Position numbers and translations under genes: made by a program. From Lucinisca nassula (Eukaryota; Mollusca; Bivalvia; Lucinida; Lucinidae), in contig OY757010.1 of NCBI GenBank assembly GCA_963580285.1, forward strand, positions 224,955,234 to 225,019,233: DNA of 64,000 nucleotides, in the 5' to 3' direction. Of the stretch, positions 53,670 to 63,499 are shown one piece after another; the stretch's first letter is position 1; every line of letters starts with the position of its first letter. A model generated the notes under the pieces. It did no database searches. It was given only the letters and a program-made list of their open reading frames with translations, and was not told the origin of the DNA.

Positions 53670-54032
53670 TAAAATAGAAGTGGGGGCAATGATCAGGAAT
53701 CGATACAATCAACCCACAGCTCCCATCAGAGATACCAAAGGGAAAGAAGCACAAACATGAAACAACACACCTAATGGAAACGTCAATAGCGTAAAGCCAA
53801 AAGGACAGTTACTTTCCCACAAAATGGCCAACAGGCTATCGAAAACTAAAATAATAAAAGCGACACCAACACCCAAAGACAAACCATAACAACAAAAATA
53901 AACCGCGACAAAAGAACCGCCTTGGAACGGTCAGCGGAAACGAATTCCACTGGGTGGGGCTTAAATCGATTACGTGGCCACAATCATCGCCCTTACTTCC
54001 CTCGCAATTTAGACAAATTATTTGTTTAACTA
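53670..54032 (-). repeat. PLE tail
   Basis: AAATAGAAGTGGGGGCAATG to AGACAAATTATTTGTTTAAC; low divergence. Confidence 0.87.
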
Positions 54033-54090
54033 TTATAGGAACAACAGAAACATGTGGACGAAACAAATATTTTATCTATATCACGCCAGA

Positions 54091-54338
54091 ACCAAGGTCG
54101 AGGATTGTGGCCACATAATCCATGTCCTTCCCACAGTTAATTTTACATACCGTTCCAAGAGGGTTCTTCTGTTTTCATTGTCTCTGAGCGTATGTTCTGT
54201 TACCATCATGCTAATCTGAATAGCTGTTTAGCCATTGTGTGGGAAAGACATTTTTGGTTCCCGCTTGTGATTACGGTGGGGGTCTTTTTAAAGTATGTTG
54301 CTTTTCGTTTGATGACTTTAATGATCACTTCTATTTTT
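54091..54338 (+). repeat. PLE tail, internally deleted and diverged
   Basis: CCAAGGTCGAGGATTGTGGC to ATGATCACTTCTATTTTTA. Forms a loose inverted pair with the preceding minus copy. Confidence 0.65.
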
Positions 54339-54883
54339 ATGCCGTTTAATTGCGTGTAGTCATAAGGAGTAATGCGAATGGAACTGGGAAGAAGTAGTTT
54401 AGGTCGTAGTACCAAAGCGGTAATCCAAAATCATTAATCCATTGACAAATGGCAAATATCAATGTTCAGATCAACAGACATTGACTCCAGAAGAGTGTAA
54501 TCAGGCACCCTAGGATATTAAACATTACTTGGTAAGCAAGTTTCGCCCACCAAACCTATCGACCTGAACAAAGAAAAGGAGTAATTGCTGAGAAGGGTAT
54601 GTCCGAGATTTTGGACGTCTTCTTATTGCTTTCCATTGGCTAACACATCAGAAATAGTTCTGGAAATGGCCAAATTGTACGGATCAAAACGATTATGGTG
54701 CCTCCCATAAAAGGAAGCCATATTTAACACAAAGCAAACATCAAAACGTGCACCAGACGTATAAAACACACAAATATATGTGCACAAACAACACAAAACA
54801 CACAATAAACATACATCAATACGTACAAGGAGCTACTGACATGTGACTAGCAGCAACTTCTGGTTAGAGATAATCTCAGGTTT

Positions 54884-55000
54884 TTAGGTTTCCAATATGG
54901 TCTGGTCGCTTAATGTTTGTGTTTCTTTCCCTTTGGTGTCTTTGATGGGTGGAGTAAGTTAATTGTATCAATTCCTGATCTTTGTTCTACTTCTACTTTT
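54884..55000 (+). repeat. PLE tail, last 115 bp
   Basis: TTTAGGTTTCCAATATGGTC to TGTTCTACTTCTACTTTTT. Confidence 0.85.
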
Positions 55001-55009
55001 TATAAACTT

Positions 55010-55610
55010 TCGACCTTGGCGTCAATTTCAATGCAGATTCACACAAGAAATTCAGATTCAACCGTTGACAAAGTAGATGCATACAAGTAAAGCACTTATG
55101 TGTTCTAAGTACGAACCGGTGTTTAGGACCCAACAAACAATCTGACGTCAGGGCAAACGAAAACCATTATTAGATAAACTAGTAAAAATTGTCATCCATG
55201 AAAGGTCACAATCAGAGGGCGCAGCTATCTCAAGTCACCTAAAGAAAGTAAGTGACATGGAGGCACATACAGAAACAGAAGAAACACGAACCAACGGCAT
55301 AATGCCAATTAACATATAAGACAACTGCAAAAGAACGACCGCCTTGCGACGGTCAATAGCAAACTACTGGGAGGTCAGTAGTAAACTACTGGGAGGGGGT
55401 GGGGCTTTAACTCTGGAGTTTATGCAACCCTGGCCCTCAGTTCCGTTGCAGTATCAATCAAAATAACGAACCAAGGATATAAAAAGTCGATTTAAACCCT
55501 CTTAGATTAAAAATGATCAGTATGGACTAATTCTGTTTCAACAGTTGTCATGGTGGCAGCATACAAGTAAAACACTTTATGTGTGCTGTGTATGAATCGG
55601 TGTTGAGATC
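55010..55610. repeat. Interspersed repeat shared with 25480-25930
   Basis: CAATCTGACGTCAGGGCAAA, CTATCTCAAGTCACCTAAAG and AAAGAACGACCGCCTTGCGA align with the copy in the intron after exon 9. A short internal duplication (GTCAATAGCAAACTACTGGG and GTCAGTAGTAAACTACTGGG) follows. Confidence 0.65.
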
Positions 55611-55616
55611 TTCTCC

Positions 55617-56585
55617 TGATACCGAGGCCACTTTTAGGATTTACATCTATCTATTGTAGACGGATTGGTTTCCTGAGTTCTAGTCATGTAACTCACTACA
55701 TTGTTAACTGCTTAACTTTTTAATCAGGGTTATCGGTATCATAGATACCTTTCCGGTTTAATTTGGACTTAAAGCTCTTCTGCAATAAGGTCTATCGGAA
55801 CCCGAATTTTATGGTGACTTTGTATATAAATTCAGAAAAATATATAATTGCAATGATTTCAGTACCCAATTTCGTAACAACCTTCGACATAAAAAGATTG
55901 AGTACAACATAAATATGACACCACACACTACATGCATGGTAGTTAATCCAGTCACGGTCGATAACTCTGCTGCCCTCTTTAATTGCACGCTGGTTGGTCG
56001 GGTCTCAGATTCTATTATGGTTCCAGCCTAAAGGTTTACTAATGTAATGTTGGTGGGTACCTGATGTTCTGTCTCTGGTGGGGACATCGGAGACTGACTG
56101 CTGGTTTTCTTTTGCTCCAGCATTTCGGTGGTTTGTTGTTGTCGAGTCCTCGCCGTGGTTTCGTCTTTGTGGTTGACTGATTCTTGTGTTCTCGAAGGTG
56201 TTGCATGATGAGTTAGGACGCCTTCACGCTGAACAAATTATTCAAGGGCGAGGATTGTGGCCGCGTAAAATCGATTTAAGCCCACCCCCAAACCCACAAG
56301 TGAAATTCTTATCACTGACCGTTAGAAGGAGAGTCTTTTGTTGCGTCTTATTTTTGTAATTGTTTGTTTTTGAGTGTGTGTATCGGTTATATCTTTTTGT
56401 TTTGGATAGCCTTAATGCCATGGTATGGGAAAGTACGTAACTGTCCTTTTGGCTTTCTCCTATTGATTTTTCTATTAGGGTCTAATTATTTAATGTTTGT
56501 GTTTCTTTCCCGTTTGTGTCGCTGATGGGTGATATGGATTAACAATAATTGTATTAAATCCTGATCATTGCCTTCAATTCTATTT
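55617..56585 (+). mobile_element. 5'-truncated PLE copy, old
   Basis: RT thumb remnant (TTTACATCTATCTATTGTAG; CAGGGTTATCGGTATC), ORF end near 56030 and the full 3' UTR to CCTTCAATTCTATTTTA. Multiple deletions in the coding part. Confidence 0.83.
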
Positions 56586-56996
56586 TACTTTCTTCAGGTG
56601 ACTTGAGATGGCTGCGTTCTTTGATTGTGGCCTTTTCTGAGTGACCTTTCTTACTGGTTAGAATGGAACAATCACAGAATTACATCGTCGTTTAACCTAA
56701 AACCTTGACAAAGCAGCTCATTATAAAGAGGTCGACATAATGTCTGATACATAAGATCTATCATTTGTTCATTGTTGTTTGAACTGGACAATAGTTTCCC
56801 TGAACAATACTGAAAAATTGTATTTCCAAAAGTTCGATTGTATTCGTAAATAAATCTCTGTAAAATACACGTTGCGACCGTCCCTATTGCAGAGGTGTTT
56901 ACAAATGTAAATTATCTGTGTCAATTTTGTCGATAGAACAACAATAACGTCTAGAAAATATGTTGTGCTTTTTATGATCCGAAATTACTATTTCAG

Positions 56997-57145
56997 CTTT
57001 ATCTGTGAATGGTCATCGGATCTTCAACAATTATATACAAGGCGGCTCCAACAGTTTTGTGTACAACAGTGATTTCATAAAATACAATTCGAGACCGGAA
57101 CGTATTGAAATCAGAGGTCCACTACACAGTGACATGGAAATACAG
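56997..57145 (+). CDS. ADAMTS exon 12: spacer domain
   Basis: With the split codon it reads SLSVNGHRIFNNYIQGG, matching the spacer LALxxxxGxYxxNG pattern, then SDFIKYNSRPERIEIRGPLH, matching YxGxxxxxExIxxxGPL. Acceptor TATTTCAG at 56996, donor GTAAAA at 57146; phase 1 in, phase 0 out. Confidence 0.95.
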
Positions 57146-57183
57146 GTAAAACTATTATTTGAACATATAAGTGAAAACAATGC

Positions 57184-57547
57184 AGGAATCGACACTATTA
57201 ACATACTCAGACCATCAGAGACACAAAAGGGAAAGAATCATAAACATGAAATGACTAGACCTTAATGGAAACATCAATAGTGGAAAGCCAAAAGGACAGT
57301 TGCTTTCCAACAAGTTGGATATTTGTGTTATGGCTTGCCTTTGACTGTGTGTATCGATTACATTATTTGTTTTGGATAGCCAATTGGCGATTTTGTGTGA
57401 AAGTAACTGTCCTTTTTGCTTTCCGTTAGTGATGGCTTCATTAGTGTCTAGTTGTTTCATGATCGTGTTTCGTTTCCTTTGGTGTCTCTGATGGGAGCTG
57501 TGGGCTAATTGTATCGATTCCTGATCATTGCCTTCACTTCTATTTTC
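57184..57547. repeat. Two PLE tails facing each other, forming a large inverted repeat
   Basis: 57184-57312 is a minus-orientation 3' end and 57319-57547 a plus-orientation one, only about 6 bp apart. The arms (GGAAAGCCAAAAGGACAGTT against AACTGTCCTTTTTGCTTTCC) could pair over about 120 bp in pre-mRNA within the short intron 12. Confidence 0.87.
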
Positions 57548-57718
57548 CAGAAAAAATAACCTAGGATTAGTCTTCAACACAGCATTTGCCCAGTGGTTAT
57601 ATAATACTCCTATGGACAGCAAATATGCCAGTTTGCAAGTTGATGATTAGATATGCAGTCAACATTTACAGATTTTATAGAAGCCTATTGATAAACCTAT
57701 GTTCTATTGGTCTTTTAG

Positions 57719-57863
57719 GTATACCGTCTAAATGACTACAGACGATATTATGGAGTAACACCAAACATAACCTATACATACTACCAACCGACATTTACTT
57801 CCATGCCAACCAAGTATGCCTGGTTCAAAATAAAAAAACAATGTTCCAGGGAATGTGGAACAG
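57719..57863 (+). CDS. ADAMTS exon 13: spacer end and start of second TSP1 repeat
   Basis: VYRLNDYRRYYGVTPNITYT followed by YYQP is the end of the spacer (L....PxIxYxYxxP). KYAWFKIKKQCSRECGTG is the W.....CSxxCGxG start of TSP1 repeat 2. A sequon NIT is present. The CSRECGTG motif lacks the Ser/Thr needed for O-fucosylation. Acceptor TCTTTTAG at 57718, donor GTAGGC at 57864, phase 1 out; the next exon was not found in the window. Confidence 0.95.
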
Positions 57864-58029
57864 GTAGGCTTTAAATCTTTTCATACAAACATCAGAGAGA
57901 TGAGAGGTAGCTTTAGTTAAAATAAAGACGGGAGACGAAAATGAATATGAAAGTTGACGGCATATAACACGTTTTGTACGAAGGAAGATGTATAAAACAC
58001 AATGACTGTCTTTTTTCATTCTGTTAACA

Positions 58030-58700
58030 AAATTGAAGTGAAGGCAATGATAAGGAATCGATACATTTACCTCACACCTCTCATTCCGTTAAAAAAATGA
58101 AGTGAAGGCAATGATCACAGGAATCGATACATTTACCTCACCAATCTCAACCCAAACATCAAGTAGAAAAAACACGTACATAAAATGAAATCACTATAAT
58201 GAAAAAGTCACAAGCGGAAAGTCAAAAGGACGTTTATTTTCCCACAAAATGCCATAACGAATATCCATAAATAATTTGATAAATGTTTCAGTAATATACA
58301 CATGAAAAGACATGTAGAACAATAATAACCACGACAGAAGAACCGCATTGGAACGGCCAGAAAGAAACAAAACGTTTAGTCTGGTGGAGACGGGGCTTAT
58401 GCCACAATCCTCTCCCCAGGTTCTGTCGTAGTTAAAACATGAACCATTTAACGATCATCAGTGCAACCACTCCAGGAACACAGAATAAAGAAATGAAACA
58501 ACGATGAGGACTAAACAGGGTGAAATTAATATAAAGCCGGAACAAAAGAAAATCAGTAGTTGGACTCAGGTGAGCCCGACATTACAAAATTACAGAATTA
58601 CAAAAAATCTTTAAGTTAGCCTTTAGGCTGGAGCCGTCAAAGAGTCAGAAGCCAGAGTCATCGGCATGCAATTAAAGAAGGAAACAATTATCAATATGCC
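58030..58700 (-). repeat. PLE tail, old, with duplicated 3' end
   Basis: TTGAAGTGAAGGCAATGATA appears at about 58032 and again at about 58100, a 68-bp tandem duplication of the terminal segment. The copy continues to the ORF end at about 58690 (GGAGCCGTCAAAGAGTCAG). Confidence 0.78.
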
Positions 58701-59229
58701 ATGCATGCAATCTGTTGTTTAATAAGTATGTTGCATCCACTCTTTTTATCTCGTAGAATGACTTTACGAAATTGGGGACTGATACCATTGCAAGCATATA
58801 CTTTCTAAATTTGACTAAATTAGGCCTTGTTGCAGAAGGGCTTTAAGTAGGACATTTAACTTTGAAACTAAAGCGAAATGAACAAGTCCGTGAAGTGAAT
58901 ATACTAGACTCCCACTTTATATAAAGCAAGCTTGAATAAACATGATCCTTATACTTGCTCCAAGACATAGTCAACGAGTACCACAAATCTCAGTTTGGGT
59001 ACTCAACATAAAAAGTCTCACAAATTTTCATCAAACAAAAACTAAATAATAAAAAAATAATAAAAAAACATTATGACATTTGAAAGAAAATGAGGTGTCA
59101 CAAGGATGTATTATCGTAATATTATGTATGGTTTGAATCTAGCCGTATTAATTCTTCGGCATTGTACACTTTTGTGACATTTTAGGGGAATGGGAACACC
59201 TGGTTGATTTTTCAGCCTATTTCAAAGGG

Positions 59230-59800
59230 ATTCAACTTTCACGACTTTCTGTTCCTTTTCTATAAGGCCTGACCCACTGATAAAGGGGTCTACTCTTAAA
59301 ATAAAAAAGAATTTGTTCATCAGGAGCGAATACTCTTAAACAAAAGAATTTTCTCCTCAGGAGCAAATGTTGACCCCTTTTGACATGGGAGACAAAAATA
59401 CTTTTGCAGGAGTTTACTCCCCTGAAGGTGTTCCCATACAAATACATATGACCAGGAAATGCCACAATCGCAAATCCCATGCAAACAATGGCACCAAGAG
59501 AAATTGTAAACAAACACTAAGTATACTGCTCAAAACAATCAAAGGAGGCTTGACAATTTTCAAACTCAAGGAAAGGCACTATTTTAAAGTGACACCCCTT
59601 AACAATGTTCATGTAAACGTCAAGAAGCAAGGTTCACGTGCAAAGCAAGAATGTGAGCTACAGCATGGATACCCTATAAAACGGATGAAATTAGGTACGG
59701 GGCGATCTGTTAAAAAATTTAGTTTGAGTCAGAATTATGCCAATCCTTCGGTTAAGCGTTGTTTGGGGCTTCGTAGTGACTTCATATGGTGTTAGACGGT
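59230..59800. other. Unassigned segment with an open frame
   Basis: A 142-codon ATG frame (59367-59795, +) shows no recognised motif. Minus-strand frames overlap it. Three related phrases (ATTTGTTCATCAGGAGCGAA, TTTCTCCTCAGGAGCAAATG, TTTGCAGGAGTTTACTCC) suggest local repetition. Probably non-coding. Confidence 0.3.
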
Positions 59801-60439
59801 TCTTGGAAGAAGTTGAGATCACTCTAGCTGTCGCTTTGTTTGAAAGGATCGTTGCTGAACGTTTCGATGTATCGAGAAGTGTTGTTGCCAGGCTATGAGG
59901 ACGCTACCAGAAGACGGGCCAGTTTACTAGAGGTGAAGGGTAAGGCAGACACCGCTTGACAAAGGGAAGATCAATATCTTCGAAATCTAGCGCTACGAAA
60001 TCGGCAGTACACGACCAGGAGGCTTCAAATCGATTTCCAGCATGTAATTGGTCAAGGAATAGCTGATCAAACAATACGTAACAGGTTACATGGAGGTGAG
60101 CTGAGGGCCAGACATCCGGTAAGAGGGCCTATTCTCACCAGGCGACATTGAGCAAGGCGAAATGAGTTTGCCCAAGAACATCAGAACTGGCGATTGCAAG
60201 ACTGGCGTACAGTTCTGTTCACGGATGAAAACAGTCTGTTCACGGATGAAAGCAATTTGTTCGCAGATGAAAGCAGGTTTCACCTGAGTGCATATGATCG
60301 ACGTGTTCGGGGCTGGAGACGATCCGGAAAACGATACGATGACTGCAATATTGTAGAAACAGACAGATATTGGCAGGGTCAATGATGGTATGGGGTGAAA
60401 TTTCTAATGAAGGCCTTAAGGACTTGTACGTGATAAACG

Positions 60440-61375
60440 GATGTTGTTACATGTGGGTTTACGTCGTCGCGCAAACCCCTATTCTGACAAGACTACCGAG
60501 AGTGATCTCTGACAGGTAAACGGGCAGCTGTGGGGTAAGGCACAAAAAAGATATATGGATAACATAAATTATTTACAGTATCTATATACAACAATACCAA
60601 CACTAAACATTACATTTATTTGCTTCTATAGCCCATTCACGACGTCCGCCCCGAAGGCAAAACTATGTTCTGTGTATTAATGACCCTAACACTAACCCAG
60701 GCACTACAGAAATCAATTAATGCTCACTACAACTGAGTATAATACTCATCTAATTCGTGCTCACTACATTAGCATAGGTAAGAGGCAATTAAACAGACCA
60801 CACCTTTGCGCTACCTGGTCACCCGCCAATTACAGGAAACATAACAAACTCCATTTCAGATCCTGCTCTGGGACACGGCTCACAAATATCGCTAATCACA
60901 AATTCATTAGATTAACAACAGGCTGGAATTCTTTACCTGACGACACTAAATGGGCCCAAACTGTGGCAGCCTTCAAATATCGTCTAAACGCCAATCTCAC
61001 ATAAATTGTATTTCCCTAGGGAAAAAATGATAAGACTTCTCTACAGATCAGTGGTATAAACCCCCGTCGGTACGAACACCCACAACATCGTGACTGGCAT
61101 GAAAATTATATGGCACAATGTGGCGGTTTGCGACATTTTAGGCAAACTGTATAGAAATCAGCCTTATAGCGGCCAACTGTATGGTAAATGATTTCTCCAC
61201 AAACCAACTCACGCATACATCGTATGATATGTGCATGATTTGCGCATGGAGCAGCATATTTTGTCTACCGTATTTCATCTAAAATATTTCACTCGCACCG
61301 CCCTGCCATGTACCTACTAAAATAATTTATATGCGCATACGCACCAGAAAAGTTTCCTATTCCATCTTGTAACAG
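60440..61375 (+). mobile_element. Non-LTR retrotransposon 3' end inserted in the Tc1-like element
   Basis: A 94-codon frame ends RLTTGWNSLPDDTKWAQTVA then AAFKYRLNANL, matching the WNSLPDxxxxAxSxxxFKxxL ending of CR1/L2-type LINE proteins. Upstream and downstream of it the 0.94 kb are unassigned; the insert boundaries are approximate. Confidence 0.65.
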
Positions 61376-61609
61376 ATGTACATTGACTGCATTACGGTAT
61401 TGCGATGAAATTCTAGATCCTATTGTAAGGCCTTTCGCTGAGGCAATCGGTGACCATTTCATTCTGATGCAGGGTAATGCGCGCCCCAATACTGATAGAG
61501 TGTGCATGAGTTACCTTAATCGTCAGACTATTGAAGTTATGGACTGGCCGACACGTTCTCTTGACTTAAACCAATAGAACATGTGTGTGACATTCTTTAC
61601 AGACTTTTG

Positions 61610-61893
61610 TTTGTTTGATATGAGGTTTAATGCCCCCGCCAACACTGTATATGTCATTTTGGAGACGTTGCTTCCAATTTTGTGGGACTTTTACCCGACA
61701 TTAAGATGAAATGACATCTGAAGCCCTGTCGCCAAATGAAACCAATAGGGTTTATAAGCACGGTCCGACTCGTGCATGGACAGGCTAAGATCCTCTAAGC
61801 GGTTTACCAGTACTCGTGTGTGGGTCGGATTCAGCTCTGCGTGGAAGCATCATGCATTCCATATATTTCTTCAAGCCCCGATGGGCGGGGGCC
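61610..61893 (+). repeat. GTTTAACG SINE-like repeat inserted in the Tc1-like element
   Basis: GTTTGTTTGATATGAGGTTT to CAAGCCCCGATGGGCGGGGG. Transposase frame on both sides; about 284 bp. Confidence 0.87.
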
Positions 61894-62489
61894 GTATTTA
61901 CAGACGTATCACACTCTACAGACGTATATCACAGGACGATCATCCACTATTCAAGAACTCACTGATATCCTTAGAAATGAGTGGGAAACACTTGCTTTTC
62001 AAATTGTTCAAAATTTGGTTCGTAGCATGCCACGGCGATGCCAGATGTGTTGTGCTGCTCGATGTGGGCATACACATTACGGACAGGAAGAAGTGACTGA
62101 CTTGGTTATGTCTATTGAGAATGGCGAAACCATTTATGTAAATGCCTTTCTTAACAGGTTACAGGCCGTGATTTGTGAATTGGTTGCCAATAGTTGCCAT
62201 TAACATGTTGCAGATAAAGTTATTTATCTTTCTAAATCGTTCCTTCATCATCATTATCCAACATTTTTATACTGTGGGGAAATATGTGTTTGCTCCTTTA
62301 ATTGTTTTGAGCTGTGTATAAAGGACATGCGCAATAAAAAGCAAAACAACCAGCTCTCACTTCTACGACATGGTAATGACAATGCCACAAAATAATCGAT
62401 GACCACAACAACGCAGCAAACGACCAAGCGTGAAAATGGTTTGCATAGAGAGGTCACTGACTCAGAACGGTCGGAACACGATCTATCAA

Positions 62490-62735
62490 AACAGAAGTGA
62501 AGTCAATGATACAATCGTCGATACAATTACCCCACACCACCCATCGGAACACCAAAGGGAAAAAGATGAACTTGGCATAACACACCCTAATGGAAACAGC
62601 ACTAGCTGAAAGCCAAAAGGGCGGTTACTTTCCCACAAAATGGTCACTTGGCAAACATAATAAAAAAGGTATAAGCAAACACACATGCAAATACGAACTA
62701 TAACAAAAATAAACCGCAACAGAAGAACCGACTTG
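62490..62735 (-). repeat. PLE tail, truncated
   Basis: AACAGAAGTGAAGTCAATGA to ACCGCAACAGAAGAACCG. Confidence 0.8.
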
Positions 62736-62884
62736 TCATTTTATCTGGGCCCATATCTTCAAAATTTGGTCATGTATTGATCAATCCATATATAAATTTG
62801 AGCTCTGGAGGCATTTATGCCAATCCGGAGAAAAACGCACGGCTACATTTTCCACCAGTATTGTAATATACTAGGTAACAAACG

Positions 62885-63060
62885 TTCCTGTCCAGGCAAA
62901 GCGGTTTGAGTCTGTCCGTCCATGCTTATAAACCCTATTGGTTTCTTTGGGCGACAGTTATTTCATCTCAGTGTCGGGTAAAAGTCCGTCAAAATTGGAA
63001 GCAAAGTCTCCAAAATGACCTTTATAGCGTTGACGGGGAGATTGAACATCGTTTTAAACA
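62885..63060 (-). repeat. GTTTAACG SINE-like repeat, 3' part
   Basis: TCCAGGCAAAGCGGTTTGAG to GGGGAGATTGAACATCG, followed by an (AAAC)n tail at about 63066-63098, which suggests the tail of a retroposed SINE. Confidence 0.78.
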
Positions 63061-63466
63061 AGAAGCAAACAAACAAACAAACAAACAAACAAATAAAACA
63101 AGCGTTCCCATACAGGAAATGCTTTTGTTACCTTTGTAACCCGAGAGGTAAGAAACTCTATATTTCTTAACTTTTGAGAATATTTCCATATTTGTCTGTT
63201 GATTATCATCAATTGCTCGCTCTGACCCTCTTAGCATTATCATGGTTCTGAATTGTCTTTAACAGCGAAGGGGGCATGGGACGAAAGCTGAAACGCCACA
63301 TGCAGGATACATTACCTACTATCAAAAGATATATGCAATTGTGAACTTTTAGCGTTTCATTGAACACTTCATGTGCATACCCGCAAAACAAAATGGGAGC
63401 ATCAGCCTCATTAGGTGAAAGTAAGGGTCCTTTAATCCTGAGAATGTTTTCAAACACCACTCCAAA

Positions 63467-63498
63467 TTGAAAAAAAAAAAAAAAAAAAAAAAAAAAAA
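63467..63498. repeat. Poly(A) tract
   Basis: About 30 A residues after TTGAAAA. May be the tail of an unrecognised retroposon; explains a poly-Phe frame on the minus strand. Confidence 0.95.
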
Positions 63499-63499
63499 C

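Larger units (their letters stand above)
161..57863 (+). other. ADAMTS-type metalloprotease gene, partial (13 exons over 57.7 kb)
   Basis: This is the only host gene recognised. It is assembled from separate exons, each with a good acceptor and a GT donor. Joined from 731 onward, the twelve exons total 1475 bp, about 491 residues, and every junction phase agrees. Domain order is zinc metalloprotease end, Met-turn, disintegrin-like, TSP1, cysteine-rich, spacer, second TSP1, which is the ADAMTS order. The product should be secreted and act on extracellular matrix; the signal peptide, propeptide and most of the catalytic domain lie upstream and the C-terminal part downstream of the window. Introns range from about 570 bp to over 11 kb and consist largely of mobile DNA. 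The ADAMTS subtype cannot be decided by eye. Confidence 0.93.
59780..62205 (+). mobile_element. Tc1-like DNA transposon, split by a LINE tail and a SINE
   Basis: Transposase segments occur in order: HTH (RFDVSRSVVARL), linker with QYTTRRLQIDFQHVIGQG-like frame and RGPILTRRH, catalytic block LFTDE near 60225 through DDCNIVETDRYWQGQ. After about 0.94 kb of foreign DNA come RPFAEAIGDHFILMQG and MDWPTRSLDLN near 61550. After a SINE come TIQELTDILRNEWE and CAARCGHTHY near 62080. Terminal inverted repeats were not located. Confidence 0.85.
59800..62205 (+). pseudogene. Tc1-like transposase, inactivated
   Basis: Several stops and frameshifts, two insertions, and a lost catalytic Asp: the second motif reads FILMQGNARPN where MQDNARPH is usual. 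The first motif region carries a tandem expansion of a CGGATGAAAxCA block (LFTDENSLFTDESNLFADES). Cannot be functional. Confidence 0.87.

Noticed and set aside
59367..59795. 142-codon frame as a host gene
   Set aside because: No recognisable motif, no splice or promoter context, and it overlaps open frames on the other strand; left as unassigned.
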